Source of the DNA: Protula sp. h YS-2021 | Taxonomy: Eukaryota > Annelida > Polychaeta > Sabellida > Serpulidae | Assembly: GCA_949752745.1 (NCBI GenBank) | Contig: OX457027.1 | Location: forward strand, 64,466,707-64,530,706 | Reading direction: 5' to 3' | DNA: 64,000 bases | Shown: positions 1-11,170 of the stretch, piece by piece | How positions within the stretch are numbered: position 1 is the first letter of the stretch | How the letters are laid out: each line of letters begins with the position of its first letter | Made by a program: the position numbers and the translations under genes | Notes under the pieces: model-generated | The model's input: only the letters and a program-made list of their open reading frames with translations | Databases searched by the model: none | Told to the model about the DNA's origin: nothing

Positions 1-1101
1 AAAAAAACCGACAATAGCCCAAACAAATGTCGGTGAAACCGTTGCAGTATGGACGCTAATATATCTACCAACTGCGACATTTGCCAATGCATCGGCTGGG
101 GTGGCACTTTGGGAGGGTAATGTGATGCTTATTCGTTTAATACTATTGACTTGACTTCCTTCATTTATTAATCAAAACAGTCTTAAGAGGTCTACAAGCC
201 GCCCCAGATGGGATTGTCTCAGTTTGCAGAAAAGAGCAAAATGATGATTTAGAGGGCTAAATGAATGGCTCGTTTGACAAGCAAGTGTCCCTTCACTCTA
301 CTGCAAAATTGGTGGAGGATTTATTTTAAGCAATTCAGTTATTTGAGCAATGGTATCATTTGCAGAGTATGGATATTAAGTACAATTGCAAGCACCTGTT
401 CAGTATCCGCAGTCGTTTATTAGAACTATCGTGTATCTCTATATCTTGTTATGCTGTTACGGCATTTGACGGGGACTGGCTAAATAACGTCTGTTGTCCA
501 TATATCAAGAGCATGCTGGTTGTAGATTTGAATGTTCTTAGTTAAGTTGTGAAGCTGATAGATGACACCCAGACAAAGCTATTTACAATATTCCCGACTG
601 AGCTGTGTTCACATACTTTAATTGCAATTATATAACTTTGTTATTTGCCATCTTTCAGTAAAAACTAGACAGGGGAGGAGTTTCGAACCGAATTTTTGAC
701 CAGTGAATAAAAAACGTCGGAACAATCAGGTTTGGTCGCTCAATTGATTGGACTTAAGAGGCATCGTACAGAAATGCCTTCTGTTTCTTTGCACGTGGCG
801 AATCGCGCCCTCTCATTGGTCCAGATAGCTCATGAATATGCAACAGTCGTGCTTCTGCATCACCAATGTGGGATGTCACAAAATTGGCGGCGACCGAGAT
901 GTCAAGGACATTTTCAAACCAATGAAGTACCTTAAATGCCCAGACAACAACTCCGAAAAAGTTCAAAGGTTTGTTTGCTTTCCCTCTGTTAGCTTGATAA
1001 TATTTTTTTCTCGCTTTTGAAATAATTTTAATTTCGCCAACTTTTCCCGAATCTATCGCTTGGGCACTCATCACACAAACACGCACAAAGGAAAAACTTA
1101 C
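1..1101 (-). other. Irx intron 4 (partial), runs off the left edge
   Basis: From the exon 4 donor to the window edge I see no further Irx exon. In particular there is no IRO-box reading frame. A 119-codon open frame on the minus strand (754-1113) overlaps the exon 4 end and is intronic in my model. At 1-160 frames stay open on both strands; the plus-strand reading KPTIAQTNVGETVAVW may be chance or a fragment of something outside the window. The function is not known. Confidence 0.6.
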
Positions 1102-1440
1102 TGCCATCGACAACTATATCTTCATCGTCGTCATCCCGATCGTCTTTCCGATTCGTTGAATCGTCGTTGCATCTTCGACATCACTATCATCCTTATCGTC
1201 ATCGTCATCGCCTGTGCGATTTCGCGGCGACCACTGCATTTTGTTCTCTTTCTTTAAGCGCCTACGCGCATTCGCAAACCACGTGCTCACTTGGGTCAAG
1301 GTCATTTTTGTGATGATGGCGAGCATAATCTTTTCGCCTTTAGTGGGGTAGGGGTTTTTGATGTGTTCGTATAGCCAGGCTTTGAGTGTGCTCGTAGCCT
1401 CTCTTGTGGCGTTCTCCTACGCACATCCAGTCCTCCATAA
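1102..1440 (-). CDS. Irx: Irx homeodomain exon 4, with apparent single-base deletion(s)
   Basis: The exon follows a good acceptor (pyrimidine tract then TTTACAG, 1450-1441) and ends at the donor GTAAGT, 1101-1096. It starts YGGLDVRR and continues through a complete TALE homeodomain: [18 protein letters not shown], the three-residue loop PYP, then [13 protein letters not shown] of helix 3, followed by an Asp-rich tail. Asn199 (homeodomain N51 equivalent) in WFANAR is kept. The frame from exon 3 and the homeodomain frame disagree by one base: the Lys codon of RRK has only two bases (1415-1414), giving an in-frame TAG otherwise. A second disagreement lies near 1160-1178, because the frame leading to the donor ([17 protein letters not shown]) is shifted by one from the frame leaving the homeodomain. 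The IRO box and C-terminus are beyond position 1. Function from the family: sequence-specific DNA binding in embryonic patterning. Confidence 0.95.
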
Positions 1441-2619
1441 CTGTAAACAAAAGAAAATTAGTCTTATTTCTAGCCTTGACCCACGGAGAAACACCAAATT
1501 ATTTTGAAAAGAAAACCATAGATAGCTGTCCTTAGCAAGTAGCAATGATGCAAAGATTAGTAAGATTAAAGCACTAGGCATAGCTGTACCAGGAAAAGTG
1601 TAAAATGTAAAATAAGATGTCAAGTCCTAAGCAACTGATTTTCCGCCGTGTCCCGAGTAGGTTATTGGTTGCTAGGGGACAAAGGTCGCATGTCTGATAT
1701 TAGCTCCACTCGTGAATTACATTAATAAAAGATTGTAAACCACCCCCTTCCCCGTCCCTCCTCTCTGGGTTTGTATATCCCATAAAGAGGGAGGACATGA
1801 GACATTTTGGCTAAAAAAACTAGACCCTCCCCTCACATGTCGGTCCCATTGTTTATAGCGGGTGAAAAAATAGATGGTTAATAGTTTAACTTGCCGATGA
1901 CGGGAGTTATTATTTTCTCGACACGAGACGCCTGTGGCCAGCCTCTTGGGCAGGCAATAGCTTGTAGAACACTGGGGAGCTCATAAGAGGGGGAAGTTTA
2001 AAAGCATTCCGTTGTCGTGGATATAAGGTTTACCAAGTCACTTCCTGGGCTCAAAGAATGTTTAGAATAAAAGAAAATGATACATGGCCATGTTAATGAA
2101 GCTTCCTGAGAAATATTTGGGCATTTTTATCTGCCATCTCCAAGCCACGATTCCTTTTAAGACCAGATTCTCACGCCCATAGTACATGTCCAGGCGGTTA
2201 ATTCAAAATTCCGTCGGACATTCGCATGGTGAATAGAATAGTACAGCTCAAAGTATAAGCAAAGGACAAACCCATGAAAAATGCCCTGTATATTTGAAAA
2301 ATTCAAAGCAGCTCCGTCAAAAAGCTGTTGTTTTTGTTTTGCAGGCGTTTAAAAAGTTGTAAATTATTTATCCCAACTGCAGTGAACACATCTGAATTCA
2401 CAACACAAATATGAACTTGAGGTAATTGCAACCGAAGAGGATCTGTATGTCAAATAATTAACTCTGCAACATGGAGCTAAGTATCCTACCTACCCCTACA
2501 CCCCTCCCCCTCCCCCCCCCCCCCCCGCCATCACAAACGCATCTTCGCAGCTGTATTTACTTTGCTTTGAGAAAAAAGCGGTAGACACAGAAACAGAAGA
2601 AGGGTGATGGAAAGGGAGA

Positions 2620-2627
2620 GGCAGAGG

Positions 2628-2710
<83 letters not shown>

Positions 2711-2881
2711 TTGGGGAAGAGAAAGAGAGAGGAGAGAGAGGGAGAGATAGATCGAGGGATAGACTGAGGAGAGGGGGCGAGAGAAAGAGAAAGACTGAGA
2801 CAGAGATTGAGAGAGGGAGAGAGAGGGAGAGAGAGGGAGAGAGAGAGAAGGAGAGAGAAAAAGGGAGATAGATTGAGAGAG

Positions 2882-2952
<71 letters not shown>

Positions 2953-3036
2953 GAGAGAGGGGGAGAAATAGAAAGAAAGAGATTGAGGAAATGAGAGAGG
3001 AGAGAGAGGGAGCGAGAGAGAAAGAGAGAGAGAGAT

Positions 3037-3122
<86 letters not shown>
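2620..3122. repeat. Long imperfect (GA)n microsatellite
   Basis: About 500 bases of nearly pure purine on the plus strand, mainly GA with occasional GGGA, GATA and GATTGA interruptions. The long Ser/Leu and Arg/Glu open frames on the two strands here are translations of the repeat and not proteins. Confidence 0.98.
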
Positions 3123-3126
<4 letters not shown>

Positions 3127-4839
3127 CTTTCACTGTTAGACAGAAAACAGTGAAAATCCTTATTGCTCGAGGTGAAAACAATACCAGGATATATGCAGTC
3201 TTTTTGCGGTACGTTTGTAAACTTGTGTCCTTTTTTTCCAAAAATGGCACATAAAGATTTAACACAGCGTAACAAATGTGATGTTTGTTGAGAATCGCCA
3301 TTCCGATAAGTAGTAAGGCGGATAATCTCTTTGATATAGTCGCTGTTGACACGTATTATAAGTTGTTGTAGACTTTGAATGTTGAACAACTAAGGTGACA
3401 TTTTATTGTGATTCAGTGAGAACAAAGCACCTGGCTTCAATGGCGTGAGGTCATAGGTTAGATGATGGGTAATTACCCGGGGAAAACATAAAACACGATG
3501 CCTTTTTCTGTAGCGTGTACAATTCTATGGGAGTTTTGTTATAGAAAAAATTTGTGGCGTCTATCAAATATTTCACTTCAGCCCCAGGAAGATACCACCT
3601 GCCGTACAGGTCTGTTCTAATGTGGCGTAAGTCGGCAATTCTCGGCCGAACCGAGCAAAATGTAACAGAAATGGTTTCATTTCAGAACTGGCCTTATTCA
3701 GAGGTACCGCTTTAATCTCCATATTATTTGAACATCCAGGCCAAGTATTCTGTGGTACCCATGTACCATGGGTGACTACAACGCCCCCCCCCCCCCAGGA
3801 GGAAGTTACCTATTGGTGCCTCCTGTTCGGGGTGGGCCATTTTCGCCCTTCCCTCTAGAAAAGAGAAACGTCCCCAGTTTGTGGGTGAGGGATTATTTCT
3901 GTTTTAGACGATAGGCTCTTATCTGATATTTGGATATACTGGCAAAGTTGGTTGGACAAATATACTTTCCGTAGAGCAGTATGAAAAATTAGTTTTATAT
4001 TAGGAAGGGCAAGGAAGGGCTCTTAAGCATGTGACAAGAATACAAATAAAGAGTAGTACTGTGTAGAATGGATCGTAGCATACGACAGTGAAGAGTGAAT
4101 GGCGTTGGGCCCTGATAGAGGATGGGGGTGGGGTGGCGGGAGGGGGTAAGGGTGGGGGAGATACCCGCACGGGGATGGTACACTGTCAGAGCGGAATGAG
4201 TAACTTGATTGTGTCTGCTCGATAAATTTGGAGGGCGATAAATAAATAATTGCACTTAGAGACAGAGACATAACTAATTTAAAATTTAATATTTAACATA
4301 AATGCTTTACTATAAATCATACAGGACTGTAATGTTTTATATTTTCTATATGAACAAGATCAGTTGCAGCATGCAGCTTAGGGCTCACTAACATCAAGTT
4401 CTTTCGGAGACTAAAATTCTAGCACTGAGCTAAGCACTGAGCTCTCAGTATACCAAATTTTCTATTCACCCCCCCCCCCTACAAAAATGGAATTATAATA
4501 AAGATTTTACTTGAAACACCACCTTCTGTACAAAGACATTAGACACTCAGTAGGGGGCAATCAGCGCCCCCCTGGGGGGAGTTTATTTTCACTGCATCTT
4601 GAGCCTATCATTAACAGCTTAGTTTCATTACAGCGGTTATCCAAGCAATTTACTATGCCTATTTTCATCACTGTTGCCGTACTTTCACAAAGTGCCTCAA
4701 ATGGTACCCTTTGCTAAATAAAGAATGGAAAATGACCGGGTAAAGAGGGTTTGGTTTAAAAATATTAAATTAGTCGACTTAGTAGAGAATCTCTGGTTTC
4801 TGGTTATGGTGTTTAGTGGAGTGTTTGTGACCAGTATAA

Positions 4840-5282
4840 CAGGGTACCGTGCCCCCCTCCCCAGATATATATCTTACACCCCCCCCCCCCCTCGACAAGA
4901 TATCTTAGGATATTTCGGCCCCCTTTAGGATAAATAGTCTCCTATGTTGAAGCCAAGTTATCTGGATATTATATATATTTTATGTTTTATTTCTCATAAC
5001 TGAAACTTGAACAACTCATGCGACCACCATCGTGCAAAAAAAAAAAAGAAGAATAAATAAAATACCCCAGTACCACAAGAGCTCAGATTGCAGTTCTAAA
5101 TTTCATAAGCCCGAGTATTATGCTACATTTGAAATGTACGTCATGTTACATGTGTCAGGTTTTTTTCGGCAGATCCATGGGCTTTGTAGGTAAAACACCT
5201 TTTTATAAGTGGGGGGGGGGGGGGGCATGATAACCCGGAGGGGCGTGGGCCAAAAGGCCAAGATATCCTGGGGCACCGGTGA
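4840..5282 (-). mobile_element. Non-autonomous element, family A (GATATC/C-run MITE), copy 1
   Basis: The ends are imperfect inverted repeats. The left end has GGTACCGTGCCCCCC followed by a 13-base C run and the motif AAGATATCTTAGGATATTTC. The right end, on the opposite strand, has CACCGGTGCCCCAGGATATC followed by a 15-base C run. The interior aligns by eye with 62345-62735, sharing blocks such as ACTTATAA, ACCTACAAAGC, GGATCT and TTTTATTTATTCTT. No transposase is present. It lies inside Irx intron 3. Superfamily is unknown. Confidence 0.65.
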
Positions 5283-5435
5283 CCAAAGAGGCTTTTCTAT
5301 CAATTTATGGAATGAGAGATTATCGTCGCATCAAAATATCTGCACTTCAACAGTTACTTGGAGAGAAATTGTGTCACACAGCTGAAGTATCTTAATGGGC
5401 TATTTATCTTTGCGCGCTGTATAAATCATACTGAC

Positions 5436-5530
5436 CCCGTGCTGTAAGGATAGGCAGCCATAGTTGGATCGTACGGCCATGCACCACCCTGCGACAGATT
5501 TCGCCACGCATCTGTGTTATTACCAGCGCT
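5436..5530 (-). CDS. Irx: Irx coding exon 3 (residues 111-142)
   Basis: This 95-base exon lies between an acceptor with a pyrimidine-rich lead ending in CTCACAG (5531 upward) and the donor GTCAGT at 5435-5430. It reads SAGNNTDAWRNLSQGGAWPY and then DPTMAAYPYSTG. The DPxxAAYPY block is typical of the Irx segment just before the homeodomain. The exon ends after two bases of a glycine codon (GG), which the T at the start of exon 4 completes. This phase match independently supports the exon 4 reading frame. It has no ATG and is short, so simple ORF scans miss it. Confidence 0.9.
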
Positions 5531-7198
5531 CTGTGAGAATGCGAGAGAAAAAAAAAGAGACTAGAGAAAAAATTATGACTGAAATAAACATGTCAACTCG
5601 TCGTTTGAGATTAAAGGCATAAACATAAACCTAAGTTATTACGTTATATTGTTGAATTTTCTGTTTCAGAGATATATAGGTTGCATTTAACACAATGACT
5701 CCGGGGGAGATCTATAGATAATCGCCTAAAATGTGGCCCACAAAAAATGGTATCAGTTATTTTGCAATTTTCACCACAAAATGCACAAAAGCCATATTTT
5801 TCTGGGAGAGGACAATGTATTTTTTTTTGCATCCCTGAGCGTGAGAAATGAAAAAGAGATTTCTGTATACGAATCTCAAAATAATCTTTTACTGCTATTT
5901 GATTTGAACATAACCACAAGTTTTATGAAGCAAGGACAAATTATGTGTCACTAAATGTGGGCTTTAAAACTCGATCACAGCATGCAATCATGTTCTAAAA
6001 ATTATATATACAAGGATGTGAATAAGTTTCTACATATTACACAACAATGTGACCACAGGTGCAGCGTGAGAGAAAAAAATCATATAAAGCTTTTTGTTTC
6101 GAAGTTTGACATTTTATTAAGGATCATTCGCATAAATCTAAGCATCGTAAATATTGTGAACATTCATATTTGCACCCGGTTCAGTGTGCTTCGACTAATT
6201 AACTTACATAGAATAATCATTTTTTTTAGTTGATGGGGTTTAAATATTCTAATTTGAATTCCTTTGTTAACCTTTATGCTTACAGGCATCTAGAAAACGG
6301 ACAAATTCTCACACACAACGTACAAGACTTGTAGAGTAAATAACGATCCCGAAAACGGTAAATATATTCTTGTCTGTGACAAAACTAGGAAAACACCAAA
6401 ATAAAAAAAAAAACAAAAAAAAACAAAAAAAAAAACGATAGCTCTAGGATAAATTGTGAAAAATACTCAAGATTATAAGATTAAAGGATATAATTCGTGA
6501 AATAAACAACGCTTATGACATGTTTAAAAAAACCCGTGTGGGATTGCGTGTCGTTTTACAGGCCGCTCGGCTCATGCACAGTCACTCAGCATATTCATAT
6601 TAGACTAATGTTTTGCCATTTAGGATTTCATTGTTGAGTAGCTAAATAAATAAGCATTAACTCCTTTTCAAGATTTCAGCGTTTACTTTCTCTAAAGCAT
6701 AAAAACATTTGAAGTAGAAATTAGCACTCAATTCAAACATCATGTTCATCTCATGTTCAACAGCGAATTCGACGTAAAAGAAATAAAAATATTAATAATG
6801 TGCAGTGTGTAAATACAATTAGGAACATGAACCGTTTCTTAAGGTCTTCCTGTTATTCCTAAAAATGTTATTTCTTTTTGAGTTATTCCAGCAAAAACTC
6901 TTAAGCTACTCGGGCGGTTTATATTGCCACCAGACATGACCGAATGGGTAACAAAGGAGTAGGCAGGAATTGGGCTAAAAATACCACTGAGTTGCTTCCT
7001 CGGTGGGGCATACCTAATCAAAGCTTTTTTCATGAGCATGCTATGTTAAGCTATTGAATAGAATTTGTTTTTTCTTGCAGCAAGAATATTCTTTGATGGC
7101 ATTGTGTCTATCGCTGTTCTATCATTTGTTCATTTATGTTAATATTTTGATTTTAGGTACTCTTATAAGACTTAGGTAGATCTTAAAAAATAGCTTAC
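5531..7198 (-). other. Irx intron 2
   Basis: The intron is 1,668 bases, AT-rich, with an A-rich stretch near 6400-6435. I see no repeat family or coding signal in it. Confidence 0.75.
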
Positions 7199-7459
7199 CA
7201 AAGGTGAGTAAAAAGCAGACGGATCACCACCAAACGGAACGTAACCTTGCGCAGCATACGCGGATGTATACAAGGAATTCATGGTTTCAGACAGACCGGC
7301 CGCCACCCTCGGATAGTTGAGAAGAGCGGAGTTGTAAACACTCTGGTTCGAATTGGTTACGGATGGTGTAGGGTCGGTGTTGAGGGGCCGCGGCGCAGTT
7401 TCGCTCCCTGAGAGGCTTCCTGAGGATGTTGGTAACCCGTGTGCCCCTGGTGTCAGCAG
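7199..7459 (-). CDS. Irx: Irx coding exon 2 (residues 24-110)
   Basis: This exon has 261 bases (87 codons) and is bounded by an acceptor ending in TGCGCAG (7460 and upward) and the donor GTAAGC at 7198-7193. Both ends are in phase 0, so it joins exon 1 and exon 3 in frame. The protein begins LLTPGAHGLPTSSGSLSG, is rich in Ser, Thr, Pro and Asn, and ends with AAQGYVPFGGDPSAFYSPL. The last block is a recognisable Irx N-terminal motif that precedes the homeodomain in invertebrate Irx proteins. The open frame continues a few codons upstream and into the intron on either side, but those extensions lie outside the splice sites and should not be counted as protein. Confidence 0.92.
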
Positions 7460-8454
7460 CTGCGCAGGACCAAACATGAAAGAAACATTTAAGAAATAGA
7501 ATAGCGCAAAGCTCCTGTAATGTGGTGAGTTGTGTTATTAATACGACTGCGCTAAATTGCAGCCATTCATCATTGATCTAATCAGTCCTCCATCCACGTC
7601 TATTCCTCTATCATCGCCCATACATCACTGGGCGATAAAGGCAGATAAAATCCATCGCCGCAAAGACGGGCGGTTCATAATCGCTCATATATTTTTGAAT
7701 TCCAACTGAGTTATGATACGCAAAATTATGTGGCATATTGCTTTGCTTTTCTCTAATTAACTAACTTAATTACACGGTTATCGTAACGGTTATCTTGTTG
7801 ATGGACTGGTAAATACATGATGGGTCACGTGTCTCTGGAGCGCTCTGTTATCTAGTCACGAAATTGGCGATGCGTGAATGACACTGCATCTCCCTTTCCC
7901 TATCTTTGTGAGGGGACGTGCGTTTACAGCTTGCGTATGTAGTAGACACACTGCCTTTCATATATTTGTCAGAGTTTTTTTGGTACCTGACACCAGCAAT
8001 GCCGTTATCTCAGCTCCAATGGACGCATTATTTTCCTTGTTAATGTTTCATTGACGCCTGTACAACGTCATCCCAAGATACATGTAGATTTCTCTCAAAA
8101 TTTGCAAAATACAGACAGGCAAAATCACATATTGACTTTCATTCACTCCCCATTTCGCTTGTTATTACGATATTTTACCTAAAATTGTTTTTGAGGAAAA
8201 CGTTTTCTTTTACGTTTCGTACTATTAGAACCAGCTTTACACTTAGAAATTTCTCTAGGGTTGAAGGTATTCTACAGAGAGTGAAGACAATCCTGCACCA
8301 AAGTTATCCATGGACACCATTAAGTTCTAAGATGTATTTTTCCGTCTTATAATAACGCAAATTGACTATTTTCAACCATTCTGAATAGCTTTTCCGACAA
8401 GTAAACATAAATTCGTGAGTGTCTTTTCTGCGGCATACAGTGAAACCTCGGGAT

Positions 8455-8555
8455 CGGGACCACCTCGCAAATTGGACCACCTTGCAAATAGACCACCTCG
8501 CAAATGGGACCATCTTGCAAATGGGACCACCTTGTAAATGGGACCTTGTACCCTG
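8455..8555. repeat. 17-bp minisatellite, about six units
   Basis: Imperfect tandem copies of GGGACCACCTTGCAAAT, with C/T and A/T changes between units. The repeated ARWSxxxV-type peptide on the minus strand is a translation of this repeat. Confidence 0.9.
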
Positions 8556-9248
8556 CCCTTCATCATGAGAGTAACTTGTAGTAAACTACAGTGATTCAAA
8601 CTACATTTTAGCTGAAAAACTGAACCCATATGTTTGACCAAACAGCTCTCGCCGCATAAAAACCACTTTTTCATTTTCGGTACTTAAACTTCTACATTCG
8701 CTTTCGATACAGGTCGCAATTGCGATTCCCGAACCCTATCGTATGTTGCTGGCAACACCATTTTTTCGGGGGTGGGGTAGGGAGGGAGGGAGAGGGGGAA
8801 CACTGTTGATTCGTTATTTATTTTCGAGTGTTTTTGGTTTGAAACAGATCCTGTCGCTTCGTTAGCTTTGCACAGAAACATCGATAGACTTCTTAGTTTT
8901 TTTCATCAATTTCGTTTTTCTTTTTCAGTTTTAGTTTTTGAAATGTACTGAATTGTATAAATTAAATTATAACAAAATTATTTTGAAAGCACGTTCTGAC
9001 GAAAAAGGCAGAAATCGAGCCCATGTGCCTAAAATAAAAAGTGATAAAATATTTCCGCAAAATGTCTCATTTTATTGCAATTTTTACGACAAAGGCGTTA
9101 GACTAAATTTTGTTAAACGAAATGTGGCTGCCGAAAGCCGGTATGGCAATTGTACATGGATTCTAGGGGGCAAATATTTCTGAATTTAACCGATTTTTAT
9201 CTCAGGTTCTCTGCACATAGATTTAAGTCAATGCCTGTATGCCGTCCT

Positions 9249-9728
9249 TTAAAAGCAGTTCTCGTGTAACAATATATTTTGCCCCTTATACAGCCCCCCC
9301 CCCTCTGGGGGTGGGGGGGGGGGGTGGGAGATAGACTAGGCTATCCCCCCCACGTGGTATTTCTTTCCCCCCCCCGTATTTTTTTCGTTTTTCTTTCTGT
9401 CCCTTGTTCACCTCCCCGCTCCCAACCATACTAGCTTCCCCCTTTTTCTCCCTCTCTGAAAATGCAAATGAGAAAAACAGAACTTTCTTATTAAGGATGC
9501 GTTTTTATGCTTTTGCTTGAATTATGTTGAATTTAGTCAATAAAGTAGTTCAAGATAGTTTTATACAGTTTAACTGGGTCCATTTATATATGTGAACAAA
9601 TATTATGAAAATACAAAGTTGGTGTTAGGGGTGGGGGGTAGGGGAGAATACTGGAGGGGGGAAGATAGCCTAGTCTGGCTCCCCCCCCCCCCCCCGGGTG
9701 GGACATGTACATTGGGTAAGAGAGCCTG
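9249..9728. mobile_element. Non-autonomous element, family B (CTAGGCTATC/C-run MITE), copy 1
   Basis: The left end starts TTAAAAGCAGTTCTCGTGTAA, then has a C run, a G run and AGACTAGGCTATC. The right end has the inverse, GATAGCCTAGTCTGGCT, followed by a 15-base C run and ACATGTACATTGGGTAAGA. The interior (TTGAATTATGTTGAATTTAG and following) matches the copy at 25268-26290. The C run against the G run makes each end a potential snap-back hairpin. No transposase is encoded. Confidence 0.75.
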
Positions 9729-9825
9729 CGACACCGAAGTGTTTTGTTCGTTTATATCTGAAATGTACGCATCCAGTGACTTGCCTTCCTACATTTTGTC
9801 AAGTGGCATATCCCTGTACGTAAAT

Positions 9826-9872
9826 CACTGGGGGCTAAGATATCCGAGCGCTAAGATATCACGGGACACCGG
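9826..9872. mobile_element. Lone terminal fragment of family A MITE
   Basis: A short block with two AAGATATC motifs ending in GATATCACGGGACACCGG resembles the terminal GATATCCTGGGGCACCGGTG of the family A element in intron 3. Only one end is present. Confidence 0.45.
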
Positions 9873-11049
9873 TTGAGAGCATCGGTAAAAACTTAATGCA
9901 GGTAACTATAAATATAGCCATCGGTGGTGACCCGAATAGTGAACGATCAAATACGTGGGGTTTCTTCTTTATTTGAACTAAAATACTTTAAGAAATATGC
10001 ATAGTACCCAGAGAGCTTATTACTCCGCATTCAAGGCCATCTTTTTTTTTTTTTTTTTTTTTCAATTTGAACATATAAATGCACCTCTTTTTTTTCTAAA
10101 TTGAACATTTTTGTTCAAGTTGAGCACCAGCATACTACTTTTTTTTCAGCATGTTTTCCGCTTCGGCGGTCTCATTTTGAGCACGCATACATTCTTTTTC
10201 ACCTTGAACGTACGGACAAAACGTATTTCAGTATTATTATCAAGAGTTGCAATGCTTCTCAGTTCTTCGTCTATTCTTCCTTGTAAAGACTCTAAAAAAT
10301 TGGCAAAGTCCGCGAGTATATAATTACGCGAGGATATTGAAATTCCATGTCAGAAAGGGAACAGTCTATCGCTCTGTATAAAGCAAAGAGCCAAAATGCT
10401 TATATTTGTTGCTGTTCTAGTTAAGACCTTTCTGCTGTTTTTGCAGTTTTTCTTTATTTCCTCCCTTTTTGTACTTTATGATGTAACAATTTGCCGACTG
10501 TAAATACAAAATGGTCGCTTCAACTTTGTCTTAGGTTAATAAATACTTAACCCATGATGCAAACATTCCAAAGTATAAACAAGATTTACCATACCACCTT
10601 GTTGCCTAGCTATGCTGGCCACAAAAATTACAACTACTCGTTCTACCTTAGCGCTTTTGAGATTTATGTCATATAACTTACTAAAACGTAGAAAAAAAAA
10701 AAACAGTGTTGCAAAACTCTGTTCAACACCTAAAGTGTCAACTAACACACGTAGCTCAAAATTGTTATGAATACTCTGTTTGTCTTGTCCAAACAAGGTT
10801 TGTTTAAATTCCTCTGAGAAAGTCCATAAAACTCAGATACAATCAAAGAGAATTTCTCACACTCCGAAATGCGGTTAGACATTAAATTTAAAGGCTTTGT
10901 TGCAGTGTTCTTTTATTTTTATTCAACAGCAAGTTCCACACTGGAGGTTACTCTTTATTTGCAATACAAAGCTAACTGCCTGGGTTTTCCCGACCACAGC
11001 TTTGGGGAGAGTGTGTGAACGTTTCAAATTATATATGTTACTAACTCAC

Positions 11050-11118
11050 CTGTGATGTAGATATCGACGACGCAGAAGGTGATGAATATGTATATCCCAA
11101 CTGATGACCGAATGACAT
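11050..11118 (-). CDS. Irx: Iroquois homeobox gene, coding exon 1 (residues 1-23)
   Basis: This is the first coding exon of an Iroquois-class TALE homeodomain transcription factor, a nuclear patterning regulator. The ATG lies at 11118-11116 and opens with MSFGHQLGYTYSSPSASS, which matches the short MSxxQxGYxYS start of Irx proteins. The exon closes with a CAG codon in phase 0, followed by the strong donor GTGAGT at 11049-11044. It was too short to appear as a long open frame and was found by reading upstream of exon 2. The start is supported by the Irx-like first residues. A CCAAT box and a CRE palindrome lie just upstream. The exact transcription start cannot be seen. Confidence 0.88.
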
Positions 11119-11170
11119 GACGTTTTACGCGAGCCAATCAAAACCCATCGCGTCTATGACGTCATAATGC
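11119..11170 (-). promoter_or_regulatory. Irx proximal 5' region: CRE palindrome and CCAAT box
   Basis: Within 50 bases upstream of the Irx ATG there is a perfect 12-base palindrome TATGACGTCATA (11155-11166), containing the CREB/ATF consensus TGACGTCA. A CCAAT motif (plus-strand orientation) lies at 11134-11138. The segment is richer in CpG than its surroundings. No TATA box is evident at a fitting distance, so this may be promoter or 5' UTR. That these sites act on Irx is inference. Confidence 0.5.

Larger units (their letters stand above)
1441..5435 (-). other. Irx intron 3
   Basis: This intron of 3,995 bases separates exon 3 from the homeodomain exon. It holds a GA/CT microsatellite of about 500 bases (2620-3122), a 15-base C run (2512-2526), C runs at 3784-3796 and 4469-4479, and one MITE copy (about 4840-5282). 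No other coding signal is seen in it. Confidence 0.8.
7460..11049 (-). other. Irx intron 1
   Basis: This intron of 3,590 bases separates the 23-codon first exon from exon 2. It carries a 17-bp minisatellite (8455-8555), a family B MITE (9249-9728) and a lone family A end (about 9826-9872). First introns of developmental regulators often hold enhancers, but nothing specific can be shown here. Confidence 0.75.

Noticed and set aside
1..160. A further Irx exon or another gene at the left edge
   Set aside because: Several frames on both strands are open, but none matches Irx and no convincing splice sites were found.
754..1113. 119-codon minus-strand frame next to the Irx homeodomain exon
   Set aside because: It lies beyond the strong donor at 1101, is in no frame that continues the homeodomain, and shows no Irx C-terminal or IRO-box motif.
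1114..1326. Taking the ATG at [10 protein letters not shown] as the start of a small homeobox protein
   Set aside because: That Met is internal to the homeodomain; the codons before it continue the conserved homeodomain N-terminus.
2496..3389. Open frames of 297 and 273 codons rich in Ser-Leu, and an Arg-Glu frame on the other strand
   Set aside because: They are translations of the GA/CT microsatellite; a dinucleotide repeat has no stops in these frames.
7460..7477. ATG at 7477 as the Irx start (MFGPAQ)
   Set aside because: These codons are the tail of the intron ending in GCGCAG; exon 1 with MSFGHQLGY fits Irx and joins in phase.
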